Assembly (NCBI GenBank): GCA_007119005.1
Contig: SKQM01000063.1
Span: forward strand, 1 to 6,584
Source of the DNA: Thioalkalivibrio sp.
GTDB taxonomy: Bacteria > Pseudomonadota > Gammaproteobacteria > Ectothiorhodospirales > Ectothiorhodospiraceae
Reading direction: 5' to 3'
DNA: 6,584 bases
Part shown: positions 6,497 to 6,584 of the stretch, one piece after another
How the letters are laid out: each line of letters starts with the position of its first letter
Numbering within the stretch: the first letter of the stretch is position 1
Made by a program: the position numbers and the translations under genes
Notes under the pieces: generated by a model
Told to the model about the DNA's origin: nothing
The model's database searches: none
Seen by the model: the letters and a program-made list of their open reading frames with translations, nothing else

Positions 6497-6584
6497 ATGA
6501 ATCGGGAAGAGCAGCAGTCACAGCTCAAGGAACTCATTGCCAAGGGCAAGGAGCAGGGCTACCTGACGTACACCGAGGTGAATG
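6497..6584 (+). CDS. rpoD: RNA polymerase primary sigma factor (sigma-70), N-terminal fragment cut by the window edge
   Basis: Only 29 codons are visible: the product begins MNREEQQSQLKELIAKG and continues KEQGYLTYTEVN. This matches the start of sigma-70 region 1.1, where E. coli has QSQLKLLVTRGKEQGYLTYAEVN. RpoD directs core RNA polymerase to housekeeping promoters. The ATG at 6497 is supported by this alignment and by a GGAG ribosome binding site at 6483-6486, 10 nt upstream. The gene follows dnaG in the same direction, as in the E. coli macromolecular-synthesis operon, but the 259-nt gap with its own promoter candidates suggests substantially independent transcription. The rest of the gene lies beyond the right edge. 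Confidence 0.95.
   Translation, partial: MNREEQQSQLKELIAKGKEQGYLTYTEVN

Noticed and set aside
6304..6549. An 81-residue minus-strand open frame across the rpoD start
   Set aside because: It runs antisense through the rpoD ribosome binding site and N-terminus and has no recognisable features.

Overview
The window is a high-GC bacterial chromosomal segment with five densely coded housekeeping genes and the first codons of a sixth. The proteins resemble gammaproteobacterial forms: S21 and the sigma-70 N-terminus align closely with the E. coli proteins as I remember them, and one gene has a DamX-type SPOR domain. The aroB-dgt pairing is also familiar from betaproteobacteria. A high-GC gammaproteobacterium of the Chromatiales/Ectothiorhodospiraceae kind is my best guess; this is inference, not a database result.

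Layout: rpsU (ribosomal protein S21) runs leftward at the left edge, from a promoter in a short A/T-rich divergent region. Rightward follow aroB (3-dehydroquinate synthase), a type-2 dGTPase-like HD hydrolase (dgt) overlapping the aroB end, an AAA-ATPase/transmembrane/SPOR protein of the DamX type 10 nt later, dnaG (primase) 60 nt later, and, after a 259-nt regulatory-looking gap, the start of rpoD (primary sigma factor). Close spacing suggests aroB-dgt-damX, and perhaps dnaG, share a transcript. The dnaG-rpoD gap is the least ordinary stretch. It holds a stable hairpin right after the dnaG stop, two small hairpins in tandem, a heat-shock (sigma-32-like) promoter candidate, and two TATACT -10 candidates, each next to an inverted repeat.

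Together the genes cover translation (S21), aromatic precursor synthesis (AroB), dNTP pool control (Dgt), cell-division/envelope binding (DamX-like), replication priming (DnaG) and transcription initiation (RpoD). The most notable feature is that the classical rpsU-dnaG-rpoD macromolecular-synthesis operon is split: rpsU is inverted and separated from dnaG-rpoD by aroB-dgt-damX. I found no mobile element, CRISPR array, tRNA, rRNA or defence gene, and no evidence of a wholly new system. The points worth checking are the rearranged operon, the atypical Walker A motif of the DamX-like ATPase, and the rpoD promoter region.
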